NCBI GenBank assembly: GCA_026399075.1
Contig: JAPLRR010000083.1
Location: 62,001-126,000, forward strand
Reading direction: 5' to 3'
Source: Methylococcales bacterium
Lineage (GTDB): Bacteria > Pseudomonadota > Gammaproteobacteria > Methylococcales > Methylomonadaceae
Length of the DNA stretch: 64,000 nt
Of the stretch, positions 47,447 to 56,293 are shown piece after piece. The number at the start of each line of letters is the position of its first letter. Within the stretch, counting starts at the first letter, position 1. Made by a program: the position numbers and the translations under genes. Under the pieces are notes generated by a model that was not told the origin of the DNA, did not search any database, and saw nothing but the letters and a program-made list of their open reading frames with translations.

Positions 47447-48558
47447 GGCGTTCTGACTTTATCTAACACGTGTATGGCCTTGGACGCTTTCATGATCAAG
47501 GCATAACTGACGCGCTCAAAAGGGCGGAAAATCATCAAGATACCCGCTTCTTCATCAGGCAGCGTGACCACTTCATTTTTGTGGGGGCTGAACGGGTCGG
47601 TGACAGTCCTACCTTTTTGGTAAACAGATAGCTCGTGGCCTACCAGCAGGCCATCCCGTGTGCCTTTGTCTATGACCACCACATTAAATTGTCCAATCTG
47701 GGAGACCCCACCCAGCACACTAATAATGCTGCCATTCACCACTTTATCAGGGGGTCTGGGGAAATAATTCAGCGTCACATCCGCTTCTGATTTGGGCATG
47801 ACCCTATCGCCTTTACGTATCTCAGAAGCCGAACTGGTGATGGACAAGGTCGCAGGGTCGCCTGTTTTTTGCAATATGGTGTCGGCGATAAACTCCGCCT
47901 CGTAACCCAAAATCTCTGAGGTTACCGCATCACGGTAGATCTGGCCTGCACGGTAAATGGTGTATAACTGGATGGCTGATTGCGGTATAGCCCGCACATA
48001 AACTCTGTCACCTGCGCCAGCAACGATATGTTCCCCTGCAATATCGACCACATAAGGCGCGGTGTTGAGGTCAGTGTCGCCGACTACCTTCGGGGAACTT
48101 AAATATTGTGCTATGGAAGACGACGGGATAAGTTCAACGGCCTGATTTATTAAAGTTTCCCGTATACATGGCATAAGCTTGCCATCTTCGGTAACAGCAA
48201 ATTGGCTGCGGCCATATTTAAGGTCTTCATCGGTAAGGACACAGGTATGGTTAGTGTCATAATAAGCTTGCGGTTCCGTCCTGGAAAGGCTCATCTGCGG
48301 CCGACCATTGACCATGGTCAAATATAGGGTGTCGCCGGGGTAGATCAAGTTGGGGTTGGCAATTTGGCTGTTGTCGCGCCACAGATCAGGCCATTGCCAG
48401 GGATGGTTTAAAAATCTGCCCGCGATATCCCACAAAGTGTCACCTTGGACGACGGTGTATTGGGCGGGATGGGCGGGGTTTAATTGTATTTCATCTGCCC
48501 ATGAGCTTATGCTGATAAGCAGGGCTAGCATCAAACCTAAGAGTGTACGAAAAGCCAT
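47443..48558 (-). CDS. Exported LysM-domain protein
   Basis: The 371-residue protein has a signal peptide (residues 1-21, ending SSWA) and one LysM domain (YTVVQGDTLWDIAGRFLNHP, then NPNLIYPGDTLYL) that binds peptidoglycan. The remaining 270 residues match the unnamed family always found beside dprA and def in gammaproteobacteria; function unknown. It is transcribed away from def, and its stop is shared with the proposed dprA start. Confidence 0.88.
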   Translation of the reverse strand: MAFRTLLGLMLALLISISSWADEIQLNPAHPAQYTVVQGDTLWDIAGRFLNHPWQWPDLWRDNSQIANPNLIYPGDTLYLTMVNGRPQMSLSRTEPQAYYDTNHTCVLTDEDLKYGRSQFAVTEDGKLMPCIRETLINQAVELIPSSSIAQYLSSPKVVGDTDLNTAPYVVDIAGEHIVAGAGDRVYVRAIPQSAIQLYTIYRAGQIYRDAVTSEILGYEAEFIADTILQKTGDPATLSITSSASEIRKGDRVMPKSEADVTLNYFPRPPDKVVNGSIISVLGGVSQIGQFNVVVIDKGTRDGLLVGHELSVYQKGRTVTDPFSPHKNEVVTLPDEEAGILMIFRPFERVSYALIMKASKAIHVLDKVRTP

Positions 48559-48605
48559 ATTGATTCCTGGGGGTCTTTTTTAGTCGTTAGCATTCAAAGT
48601 TTATA

Positions 48606-48624
48606 GGAATTCATATAGAATTCC
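48606..48624. promoter_or_regulatory. Dyad in the lysM/def divergent region
   Basis: GGAATTC-atata-GAATTCC, a perfect 7-bp dyad 31 bp before the def start, in the only space between two divergent operons. Possible operator or transcript hairpin. Confidence 0.3.
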
Positions 48625-48654
48625 AGCATTCAATTATATTTAGTGGTGAGTTTG

Positions 48655-49161
48655 TTGAGTATTTTAACGATTCTTGAGTTTCCAGACGAACGCTTGCGTA
48701 AAAAAGCCGCCGTAGTAAAAACAGTCGATGACAAAATCAGAAAACTGGCGGACGACATGCTGGAAACCATGTATGGCTCTAAAGGCGTTGGTTTGGCGGC
48801 GACCCAGGTCGATGTGCAATTGTCTGTTATAGTGATAGACATTAGTGAAGAAAAAGATGCCCCTATGGTTTTGATCAACCCGCAAATCCTCGAAAAAGAT
48901 GGGGTCAAAGAGTCCGAAGAAGGCTGTTTGTCTGTCCCCGGTTTTTTTGAAAAGGTCAATCGGGCAGAGCGGGTTAAGGTAAAAGCCTTGGACAGGACAG
49001 GCCAGCCTTTTGAATTTGAGGCCACGGAATTGCTGGCGGTGTGTGTGCAACATGAAATGGACCATTTAAACGGCAAGCTGTTTGTTGATTATATCTCTTC
49101 ACTAAAAAGACAGCGCATCAAAAAGAAATTAGAAAAAATTCATAAAATGGAAAAAAGTTGA
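48655..49161 (+). CDS. def: Peptide deformylase
   Basis: The 168-residue metalloenzyme removes the formyl group from nascent proteins. Motifs: [15 protein letters not shown] (with its metal-binding Cys), and HEMDHLNG with two metal-binding His. Start at TTG 48655, spaced correctly from GGTGAG and matching the family's MSIL start; GTG 48643 and 48646 are upstream alternatives. Def leads def-fmt-rsmB. Confidence 0.94.
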   Translation: MSILTILEFPDERLRKKAAVVKTVDDKIRKLADDMLETMYGSKGVGLAATQVDVQLSVIVIDISEEKDAPMVLINPQILEKDGVKESEEGCLSVPGFFEKVNRAERVKVKALDRTGQPFEFEATELLAVCVQHEMDHLNGKLFVDYISSLKRQRIKKKLEKIHKMEKS

Positions 49162-49163
49162 TC

Positions 49164-50087
49164 ATGAAGATTATTTTTGCCGGAACCCCGGATTTTGCCG
49201 TACCCAGTTTACAAACCTTGCTGGCTTCTGAACATGAAGTCTGCGCCGTATATACCCAACCCGACCGTCCTTCGGGCCGCGGTCGGCAAAGCCACGTCAG
49301 CCCTGTCAAAGCCTTGGCATCAGAACATAACATCCCGGTCTTGCAGCCTGCGACACTGAAAACCGAGGCAGACTTGCAGCAGCTAAAAGCCTTTGATGCT
49401 GACCTTATCGTGGTGGTCGCTTATGGGATGATTTTAACCCAAGCGGTTTTGGATGCGCCCCGTTACGGCTGCATCAATGTCCACGGATCTTTATTGCCGC
49501 GCTGGCGGGGTGCGGCCCCTATCCAGCGGGCGCTAATGGCCGGGGATGAAAAAACCGGTGTTACTTTGATGCAGATAGTCCACAAACTGGATGCAGGGGA
49601 CATGTTGCTTAAGGAAGAGTATGTTATCGGCCCTAACGACACTTCCAGTGATTTGTATGATAAATTGTCCCTATTGGGCGCCATCGGTTTGGACAAAGTG
49701 CTGGCTCAGATAGGGCAGGGGACGTTACATCCTGAGCCACAAGATGAAAGTTTGGTAACGTTTGCTGAAAAACTGTCAAAATCCGAAGCCTTGATCGATT
49801 GGACACAAGCGGCCACCACTTTGGCCTTAAAAGTCCGGGGCCTGAACCCTTGGCCGGTGGCCGAAACCCGTTATCAAGACCAAGCCCTGCGTATCTGGCA
49901 GGCGGAAGCCTTGGCTATTGACACCGGCTTAAGCGCAGGTACAGTGAGTTGCCAGCAAAAAAACCTTGATGTGGCAACTGGCAACGGGGTGTTACGCTTG
50001 CTGGAAGTCCAATTGCCTGGTGGCAAGCGCATGGCCGCACAAGCGTTTTTAAATGCCCATAAGCTAGATGGAGTAAAACTTGGCTGA
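49164..50087 (+). CDS. fmt: Methionyl-tRNA formyltransferase
   Basis: The 307-residue enzyme formylates initiator Met-tRNA. It shows FAGTPDFAVPSL, QPDRPSGRG (residues 34-42), and HGSLLPRWRGAAPIQRA, the formyltetrahydrofolate site. ATG 49164 lies two bases past the def stop. It pairs functionally with def (adds the group that Def removes). Confidence 0.95.
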   Translation: MKIIFAGTPDFAVPSLQTLLASEHEVCAVYTQPDRPSGRGRQSHVSPVKALASEHNIPVLQPATLKTEADLQQLKAFDADLIVVVAYGMILTQAVLDAPRYGCINVHGSLLPRWRGAAPIQRALMAGDEKTGVTLMQIVHKLDAGDMLLKEEYVIGPNDTSSDLYDKLSLLGAIGLDKVLAQIGQGTLHPEPQDESLVTFAEKLSKSEALIDWTQAATTLALKVRGLNPWPVAETRYQDQALRIWQAEALAIDTGLSAGTVSCQQKNLDVATGNGVLRLLEVQLPGGKRMAAQAFLNAHKLDGVKLG

Positions 50088-51381
50088 ACACCTAGTGAAC
50101 ACACGATTAATCGCCGCCCGCGTGTTAACACGCATTATTCAGGACGGACAGTCCTTAACCTCCGCGCTGGATGCTGCGTTAGCCAGCGTAGAACCCAGCA
50201 AAGACCAAGCCTTTATCCAAGCTGTTTGCTATGGCGTATGCCGCAGCTACCAGCGTTTGGACTTTATCTTAAACCAATTGCTGACCAAACCGATCAAGGA
50301 CACTGAACTTAAAGCTTTGGCCTTAGTGGGTTTGTATCAACTCAGCTTTATGCGCGTCAAACCCCATGCGGCGGTTTCTGAAACCGTGTTGGCGACGGCC
50401 AAAAAACCTTGGGCCAAAGGTTTGATTAACGCCGTGTTGCGCAATTATCTTCGGGAGCAAGCCAAACTTGAAGCATTGGCAGATCAAGAAAAAACCGCAG
50501 CAAGCTGCCATCCGGCTTGGCTAATGGCTCTCGTTGAACAGGACTGGCCGGAACACGCCACGCAACTGTTCCATGAAAACAACCAACAAGCGCCCATGGC
50601 CTTGCGGGTAAATTTGGCGCGTGGCAGCCGCGAACACTATATACAGCTGTTGGCAGACCAAGTTTATCCGGCAATCGCTGCCGAACATTGCCCTAGTGGG
50701 CTGGTGTTGCTCAAGCCAGTTGCCGTGGAAGTATTGCCAGGCTTTGCCGACGGTTTGGTGTCGGTACAAGACACCGCCGCACAACTTGCCGCCTATTTGC
50801 TGGACGTTCAAGCCGGACAGCGGGTACTGGATGTCTGCGCCGCCCCTGGTGGCAAAGCCGCGCATATCTTGGAACACCAAACCCAGCTAAAAACCTTGGT
50901 GGCAGTTGACATTGATGCAGCCCGTTTACAGCGTGTCAGTGACGGCCTACAGCGCTTGCAATTGACCGCACAACTTACCTTGGGCGATGCCACCCAGCCC
51001 CAAACGTGGTGGGACGGGCAAACATTCGAGCGGATTTTATTGGATGCGCCCTGTTCTGCTTTAGGCGTTATCCGCCGCCATCCTGACATTAAATTGCTGC
51101 GCCGTGCCGATGACATTCCGGCCTTGCAAGCCTTGCAACAATCCATGTTGCGCGCCATCTGGCCCTTACTGGCCCCCGGCGGCATATTGCTATACGCCAC
51201 CTGTTCAATCTTAAAACAAGAAAACGAACAGCAAATCGCCACGTTTTTGGCAGACCATGCCGATGCCATAGAGCAACCCATAGCCGCCGACTGGGGGCTG
51301 GCAGGTTTACATGGACGGCAGATTCTGACGGGCGAGGCAGGTATGGATGGGTTTTATTATGCTAAGTTGCTTAAGGTTTGA
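50080..51381 (+). CDS. rsmB: 16S rRNA (cytosine-967-C5)-methyltransferase
   Basis: The 433-residue protein has an N-terminal NusB-like RNA-binding domain (residues 1-140), then a SAM-dependent methyltransferase: VLDVCAAPGGKAAHI, the nucleophile motif DAPCSALG and YATCSI. Start is TTG 50080, six bases after GGAG, overlapping fmt by eight bases; GTG 50095 is an alternative. It is the usual third gene of def-fmt-rsmB. Confidence 0.93.
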   Translation: MAEHLVNTRLIAARVLTRIIQDGQSLTSALDAALASVEPSKDQAFIQAVCYGVCRSYQRLDFILNQLLTKPIKDTELKALALVGLYQLSFMRVKPHAAVSETVLATAKKPWAKGLINAVLRNYLREQAKLEALADQEKTAASCHPAWLMALVEQDWPEHATQLFHENNQQAPMALRVNLARGSREHYIQLLADQVYPAIAAEHCPSGLVLLKPVAVEVLPGFADGLVSVQDTAAQLAAYLLDVQAGQRVLDVCAAPGGKAAHILEHQTQLKTLVAVDIDAARLQRVSDGLQRLQLTAQLTLGDATQPQTWWDGQTFERILLDAPCSALGVIRRHPDIKLLRRADDIPALQALQQSMLRAIWPLLAPGGILLYATCSILKQENEQQIATFLADHADAIEQPIAADWGLAGLHGRQILTGEAGMDGFYYAKLLKV

Positions 51382-51504
51382 TTTAAAATGGCAACACATA
51401 ATCCTGTGCTAACTGCCGTTGTTCCAGTCCAACCATTAAAGTCCCTGTTATCTGGATTCCTCAGCGGCATAAGCCAACCCTTACCCTAAACCCAGAGTTT
51501 GCCC

Positions 51505-52785
51505 ATGTCAGCCCCTACCCAACGTGATTTGCTAAAAGCGTTTTTCAACAACTTGGATGATGAACCCTTAGAGCCTGATGACCCGTTTTATTATCCGTTT
51601 CTACAAGACACAGTGGATGATCCCATCGCCGAATTGGCTGAACGCATCAGTTTTAGCCAATCCCAAAGCGTCAATTTATTCACTGGGCAACGGGGTTGCG
51701 GCAAAAGCACCGAGTTCCGGCGCTTAAGAAAACAGCTGGAAGCCGACGATTGCGTCGTGTTTTTGCTCGATATGCGCGATTACATGAACCTAAGCACGGC
51801 TGTAGAAATCAGTGATTTTCTGATCTCCATCATGACGGCCTTAAGTGAGGCGGTCGAACTACGCTACCAGCAAGCACCGCAAAAACGTGGCTATATCGAA
51901 CGCCTGACTGAGCTGCTGACAAGCGATATTAAAGTTCCCGAGATAGACATTTGCGGTATCACCGCCTCGCTTAAAGAAGACCCTAGCTTTAAAAAACAGC
52001 TGCAACAAGGTTTACAAGGCCATTTGGCAAAAATCGTTAAAGAGGCCCACGGTTTTGCCCAAGAGGTGGTGGCCCTTGTCCGCAAAGCAACCGCCGATGA
52101 CCACAAAAAAATCGTGGTGTTGGTCGATTCGGTGGAACAACTGCGCGGCGTGGGCGCAGATGGCGCGAATGAAGTTTATAAAAGCGTAGAAAACCTATTT
52201 TCTGGTCATGCCAGCAGCTTACAAATTCCGATGCTGCATATTGTTTACACCATCCCGCCGTATTTAACGCCTTTAGCCCCTGGCTTAGGGCGGTTATTAG
52301 GCTGCAATTTAGGCTGCACCTTGCCTTGTGTGCATGTACAACAAAGAGATGACCTAACCCCTGATGCTGATGGCTTAGCCATCATGCGCACACTGATCGC
52401 CAGACGTTGTCCAGTCGAAAGTTCAAGCTTGTTTGCCCAAGCACAGTTAGACCAGCTTGCTATCGCTTCGGGCGGCGATTTACGCGAATTTTTTCGGCTA
52501 ATCCGTGACAGTTTAATCAAATCGAGTTCCGGCGGCGTTTATCCCGTGCCAGACGCGGTAATCCAGCGCACCTTAAACCACGCCCGACGCGAAATGTTGC
52601 CCATTGCTGAAGACGACAAAGTTTGGCTGAAAAAAATACACACATCCAAAACCGCCGAACTCACGGCTATAGAAGAACTCCCCACCTTGGCGCGGTTTTT
52701 TGACTGCAAACTGGTGTTGAATTACCGCAATGGCGAAGATTGGTACGATGTGCACCCGTTAATCCGGGATGAAGTCAGACGCTAA
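51505..52785 (+). CDS. P-loop ATPase of an ATPase/TPR gene pair
   Basis: The 426-residue protein has an N-terminal acidic lead-in, Walker A GQRGCGKST (residues 61-69), and Walker B KIVVLVDSVEQL (about 201-212) with Asp and a serine where many AAA proteins have Asp-Glu. The segment ASGGDLREFFRLIR near residue 325 resembles the sensor-2/ARC region of STAND and KAP-like ATPases. It appears to be a stand-alone nucleotide switch. It is followed 2 bp later by a TPR gene, so the products almost certainly interact. No membrane segments. Exact family not recognised; an anti-phage or signalling role is inference. Confidence 0.6.
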   Translation: MSAPTQRDLLKAFFNNLDDEPLEPDDPFYYPFLQDTVDDPIAELAERISFSQSQSVNLFTGQRGCGKSTEFRRLRKQLEADDCVVFLLDMRDYMNLSTAVEISDFLISIMTALSEAVELRYQQAPQKRGYIERLTELLTSDIKVPEIDICGITASLKEDPSFKKQLQQGLQGHLAKIVKEAHGFAQEVVALVRKATADDHKKIVVLVDSVEQLRGVGADGANEVYKSVENLFSGHASSLQIPMLHIVYTIPPYLTPLAPGLGRLLGCNLGCTLPCVHVQQRDDLTPDADGLAIMRTLIARRCPVESSSLFAQAQLDQLAIASGGDLREFFRLIRDSLIKSSSGGVYPVPDAVIQRTLNHARREMLPIAEDDKVWLKKIHTSKTAELTAIEELPTLARFFDCKLVLNYRNGEDWYDVHPLIRDEVRR

Positions 52786-52787
52786 GC

Positions 52788-54620
52788 ATGTCCCCCGAAC
52801 GCCAATTAACCGCCGAAGAAGAAAACCAATGGCAAGAGCTGAGCCGCCATATTGAATGGGCTAAGCGCTTTAGCCTGATCGTATTGTTTGTTGAAGATAG
52901 TTTGCTGGCGGCGGTGTTTTTGCAACGCTTACAACAGCACATACAAGGCCGGGTCAGCAAGCTGCATATCATCAAACCCAGCCAGCCGGACAACTTGGCG
53001 GCGTTTGTGTTTAAGGAACTGCGGCTAGGGCAAATCCCCCATGCGCTAGTCCCCCGCTGGCTAGAGCTGCACCAACACCGCACCCCCGAATGGCAACGCG
53101 CCATCGATAATTTTTTCGCCCGCTTTAACGAACGCCGCGACCTGATCCGCCGCGATTACCCGTGTCCGTTTATCATCTTATTGCCCTTAGCGTATAAATC
53201 GCGCTTACGCGAAATCGCCCCCGATTTATGGTCAGTACGCACGTTTACCGACGAACTGCATCCTGCCCCGCCTAGCCCGCCCACACCGCTGCCGCTGCCA
53301 ACCTTAGTCGCCGAACCTATTGTCGCCACGCTAGACGTAGACGCACTAGCCTTAAAAGAACCCGCTATCCGCGAATGGCAACGCGTCAAAGGGCTGGCTA
53401 TGGCGGATAGGGAATGGTTTTTGGTGTTGGTCAATGCCTTTGCTGCCGCTTTTGAAGCGGGTTTTTATCCCTTGGCCTTGGGTTTGGCACTGCAGTTGGT
53501 GGGGTTGGCTGATAAGCTGCTAAGGGAAGACAGTGATGATGTTATCAACATAGAAAACGCTGGCTTTGCATTACGACGCTTAGGGGACATACAACAAGCC
53601 ACAGGCCATTATGATGAAGCTTATCAGGCTTTTAAACAGAGTGAACAACTGGGTCGTGCTTGGTTAAGCTGCGAGCCAGAAAATGCCTATGCTTTGCGGG
53701 CATTAAGTGTGTCGTTAGAGAATGTTGCGGATATAGATCGGATTTTAGGCCGTTATGATGCCGCAGTCATGGGCTACCAAGACAGTTTGCAGCTGTTCCG
53801 CGAATTACAAACCTGTTTGGGAGCTACGCCTGAAGTGTTGCGGGGTTTAAGTGTATCGTTAGAGAAAGTAGCTGATATGGACGCACTATTAGGCCACTTT
53901 GAGGTGGCTTTAACAGGCTATAAAGAAAGCTTGCAGCTATGCCGCGAATTACAAGTTCAGTTAGGGGACACACCGCAAGTGTTACGCGATTTAAGCGTTT
54001 CCTTAAATAAAACAGCAGATGTTGAACAACGCTTAGGCTGTTATGAAGCCGCCTTAACAGCTTATAACGAAAGCTTGCAATTACGTCGGCTTTTACAAAC
54101 CCGCTTAGGCGACACCCCGCAAGTGTTACGCGATTTAAGTGCTTCGTTGGATAGAACGGCAGATGCTGAACAGCACGTAGGTCGTTATGAAGCCGCTTTA
54201 ACACGTTATGACGAAAGCTTGCAACTACGACGCGTGTTACAAAACCGACTAGGCGACACTTCGCAAGTATTACGCGACTTGAGCGTTTCCTTGAATAAAA
54301 CCGCCGATGTTGAACGGCATTTAGGCCATTATGAAGCCGCCTTATTAAACTACAATGAAAGCTTGCAACTCTTCCGCGAACTCAAAGCACGCTTAGGCGA
54401 CACCCCCGAAGTGCTGAGGGATTTAACGATTGCCTTAGAAAACTTAGGCGATTGCGAAACCAGCTTAGGCCACACATCAGCCGCCTTAGCCGCCTACCAA
54501 GAATGTTTGCCGCTATTGGAACGCCTACAAGCCACCCAAGGATATGACCAATACTCACCCCGCATTGCCGACATCAAAGCCAAAATGGCTGAATTGACAG
54601 GCCGGAATAAGGCAGTTTGA
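52788..54620 (+). CDS. TPR-repeat partner protein with amplified 48-residue repeats
   Basis: The 610-residue protein has an N-terminal domain (1-165) with RRDLIRRDYPCPFIILLPLAYKSRL and a late DLWSVRTF, a pattern seen in TPR proteins next to NLR-like ATPases. A proline-rich linker (PAPPSPPTPLPLPT) follows, then a helical region, then TPRs. Residues 315-554 are five back-to-back 48-residue units (GRYEAALTAYNESLQLRRLL type) plus a partial sixth. Start 2 bp after the ATPase stop implies an operon. The stop codon lies inside a MITE-like element (54599-54723), which supplies the last residues (TGRNKAV). Confidence 0.6.
   Translation: MSPERQLTAEEENQWQELSRHIEWAKRFSLIVLFVEDSLLAAVFLQRLQQHIQGRVSKLHIIKPSQPDNLAAFVFKELRLGQIPHALVPRWLELHQHRTPEWQRAIDNFFARFNERRDLIRRDYPCPFIILLPLAYKSRLREIAPDLWSVRTFTDELHPAPPSPPTPLPLPTLVAEPIVATLDVDALALKEPAIREWQRVKGLAMADREWFLVLVNAFAAAFEAGFYPLALGLALQLVGLADKLLREDSDDVINIENAGFALRRLGDIQQATGHYDEAYQAFKQSEQLGRAWLSCEPENAYALRALSVSLENVADIDRILGRYDAAVMGYQDSLQLFRELQTCLGATPEVLRGLSVSLEKVADMDALLGHFEVALTGYKESLQLCRELQVQLGDTPQVLRDLSVSLNKTADVEQRLGCYEAALTAYNESLQLRRLLQTRLGDTPQVLRDLSASLDRTADAEQHVGRYEAALTRYDESLQLRRVLQNRLGDTSQVLRDLSVSLNKTADVERHLGHYEAALLNYNESLQLFRELKARLGDTPEVLRDLTIALENLGDCETSLGHTSAALAAYQECLPLLERLQATQGYDQYSPRIADIKAKMAELTGRNKAV
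53730..54449 (+). repeat. Five tandem 144-bp units inside the TPR gene
   Basis: Codons for DIDRILG, DMDALLG, DVEQRLG, DAEQHVG and DVERHLG start units exactly 144 bp apart. Units 2 to 4 are closest to each other in sequence. A degenerate sixth unit begins at 54450. The exact register is unusual for TPRs, which are normally 34 residues. Confidence 0.85.
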
Positions 54621-54723
54621 ACGCAAGTGAAAACGGGCATTTCCGGCACACCGCGCAACCGATACGCCCACTGCCCCGGAAACGCCGCTTTTCGCTCCCA
54701 CTCAAAGCAGCTTATTCTGGCCT
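54599..54723. mobile_element. MITE-like palindromic element, copy 2
   Basis: The 125-bp element has AGGCCGGAATAAG at 54599-54611 and its inverted copy CTTATTCTGGCCT at 54711-54723 (one mismatch). An internal TTTCCGG...CCGGAAAC dyad and a TTTTCGCT segment match the element at 6401-6579. It has no coding capacity of its own but overlaps the end of the TPR gene. Confidence 0.65.
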
Positions 54724-54762
54724 ACAAGGCTAAACACCCGATAAGCAAATTTTTAAAAGCAC

Positions 54763-55107
54763 ATGAAGCAAGTGACTGAATTAGAATGGAATGAAGCATG
54801 GTCTACGTCTGGATATTTAATACAACTTTGTCAGCTTCCCTATTCCGTAAAGGAAATAGAAAGCCTATTTTCTCTTTCATCTTTTGAATATACTGAGGAT
54901 GGATTGGGAACTTGTTTCGGTATTTATATTTCGATTGAAGACCAGTTGTGTTTTTTACTTGGTTTTCATGACAAAGAAGATAAAACCCATTCTGTATTGG
55001 TTCAAGTAAAGAATTTTGAAAGTAACTTGCCTAGCTTGTTAAATAAACTCTGTCAAGAATTTAAAGTAAACGAAAACTCTCTAATCTGGGTAAATTTAGA
55101 CTTGTAG
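54763..55107 (+). CDS. Hypothetical small protein
   Basis: The 114-residue acidic product (TELEWNEAWSTSGYLIQL; SVKEIESLFSLSSFEYTEDG; ending LIWVNLDL) has no recognised family. Base composition is clearly AT-richer than its neighbours, suggesting recent arrival. Its size and acidity would suit an immunity or antitoxin protein, but nothing in the sequence proves that. It follows the TPR gene and the MITE-like element. Confidence 0.5.
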   Translation: MKQVTELEWNEAWSTSGYLIQLCQLPYSVKEIESLFSLSSFEYTEDGLGTCFGIYISIEDQLCFLLGFHDKEDKTHSVLVQVKNFESNLPSLLNKLCQEFKVNENSLIWVNLDL

Positions 55108-55233
55108 CGCGTAGACTGGAATAAGGTCTAAAATCAGCTACAACTACGCAGTAGAAAATTTCCCCTCACAATGACTCCCCCATTTACCCCTTGCCCATGT
55201 TAAAATAAAAATCTTTGTGTTATTTAAGGCATC

Positions 55234-56178
55234 ATGCGTTTAATTAGAGGCTTATCCCATCTAGGGCCGTTTAAAAACGGTTGTGTACTGACTATCGGCA
55301 ATTTTGACGGTTTGCATTTGGGCCATAGGGCGGTGATTAAAAAATTGGCTGAACGTGGCGCGGCCTTGGGTTTGCCTGTAGTGACCATGACGTTTGAGCC
55401 GCAGCCCTTGGAATATTTTTTGGGCGACAATTCGCCTTCGCGCTTGATGCGGCTGCGCGAAAAAGTGATTGAGTTTGCTAAATTGCCGGTTGATAACTTG
55501 CTAGTGGTTAAATTTAACCGTGATTTTGCCAATTATGATGCCGAGCAATTTATTGGTGAGGTGTTGATCAATAAGCTCAACATCAAGCATTTGGTGGTGG
55601 GTGATGATTTTCACTTTGGCAAAGCCCGTCGCGGCAATTTTGCTATGCTGAAAGAGCATGGCCTACGCCACGGGTTTAGTGTCGAAGATACCGGCACTTA
55701 TTTATTGGACGGGCTGCGGATTAGCAGCACAGAAATTCGGGATGCCTTGGCTGTTGGCGATTTGGCCAAAGCGGAGGCGATGCTGGGCCACCCTTATTCG
55801 GTGTGTGGCCGGGTTGGGCATGGTGACAAACGTGGCCGCACTATCGGTTATCCTACCGCCAATATTCGTTTGTTCAGGAAAAACACCCCGGTGAATGGTG
55901 TGTTCGCGGTCACCATGACCGGGCTGGATGGCAATGAATACCAAGGCATTGCCAATGTCGGCACTAGGCCGACGTTTGTGGGTGGTAGCAAGGCGATCCT
56001 GGAAACCCATTTGTTTGATTTTAATAAGGACATTTACGGGCATTATGTGGAGGTGCATTTTATCCAAAAAATCAGGGACGAAGTGCGGTTTGACTCATTG
56101 GAAGATCTCACCGCACAGATTAAAAATGATGTGCTGGAGGCGAAAAGAATTTTTGCTGCTAAGGGTGGCGGGGTGTAG
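55234..56178 (+). CDS. ribF: Bifunctional riboflavin kinase/FAD synthetase
   Basis: The 314-residue enzyme makes FMN then FAD. N-terminal adenylyltransferase: TIGNFDGLHLGHRAVI at residues 21-36, VGDDFHFGKARRGNF. C-terminal kinase: GHGDKRGRTIGYPTANI and TRPTFVGG. It heads ribF-ileS-lspA, the common gammaproteobacterial order. Confidence 0.95.
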   Translation: MRLIRGLSHLGPFKNGCVLTIGNFDGLHLGHRAVIKKLAERGAALGLPVVTMTFEPQPLEYFLGDNSPSRLMRLREKVIEFAKLPVDNLLVVKFNRDFANYDAEQFIGEVLINKLNIKHLVVGDDFHFGKARRGNFAMLKEHGLRHGFSVEDTGTYLLDGLRISSTEIRDALAVGDLAKAEAMLGHPYSVCGRVGHGDKRGRTIGYPTANIRLFRKNTPVNGVFAVTMTGLDGNEYQGIANVGTRPTFVGGSKAILETHLFDFNKDIYGHYVEVHFIQKIRDEVRFDSLEDLTAQIKNDVLEAKRIFAAKGGGV

Positions 56179-56293
56179 CGACTTTACTAACCCTAAGCAG
56201 GTGTCCACATGAGCCAACCCTTTAAGATTTAAACATTAAGCCCAAATCAAAACGATAGGCGCGATAACCCAAGGTTTTGCAGAGAAAAACATT

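Noticed and set aside
53730-54449. CRISPR array
   Set aside because: The 144-bp repeats are coding TPR units in frame, without spacers.
55105-55160. Third copy of the MITE-like element
   Set aside because: Only a short GACTGGAATAAGGTC resemblance to the terminal repeat; no second end or internal dyad.
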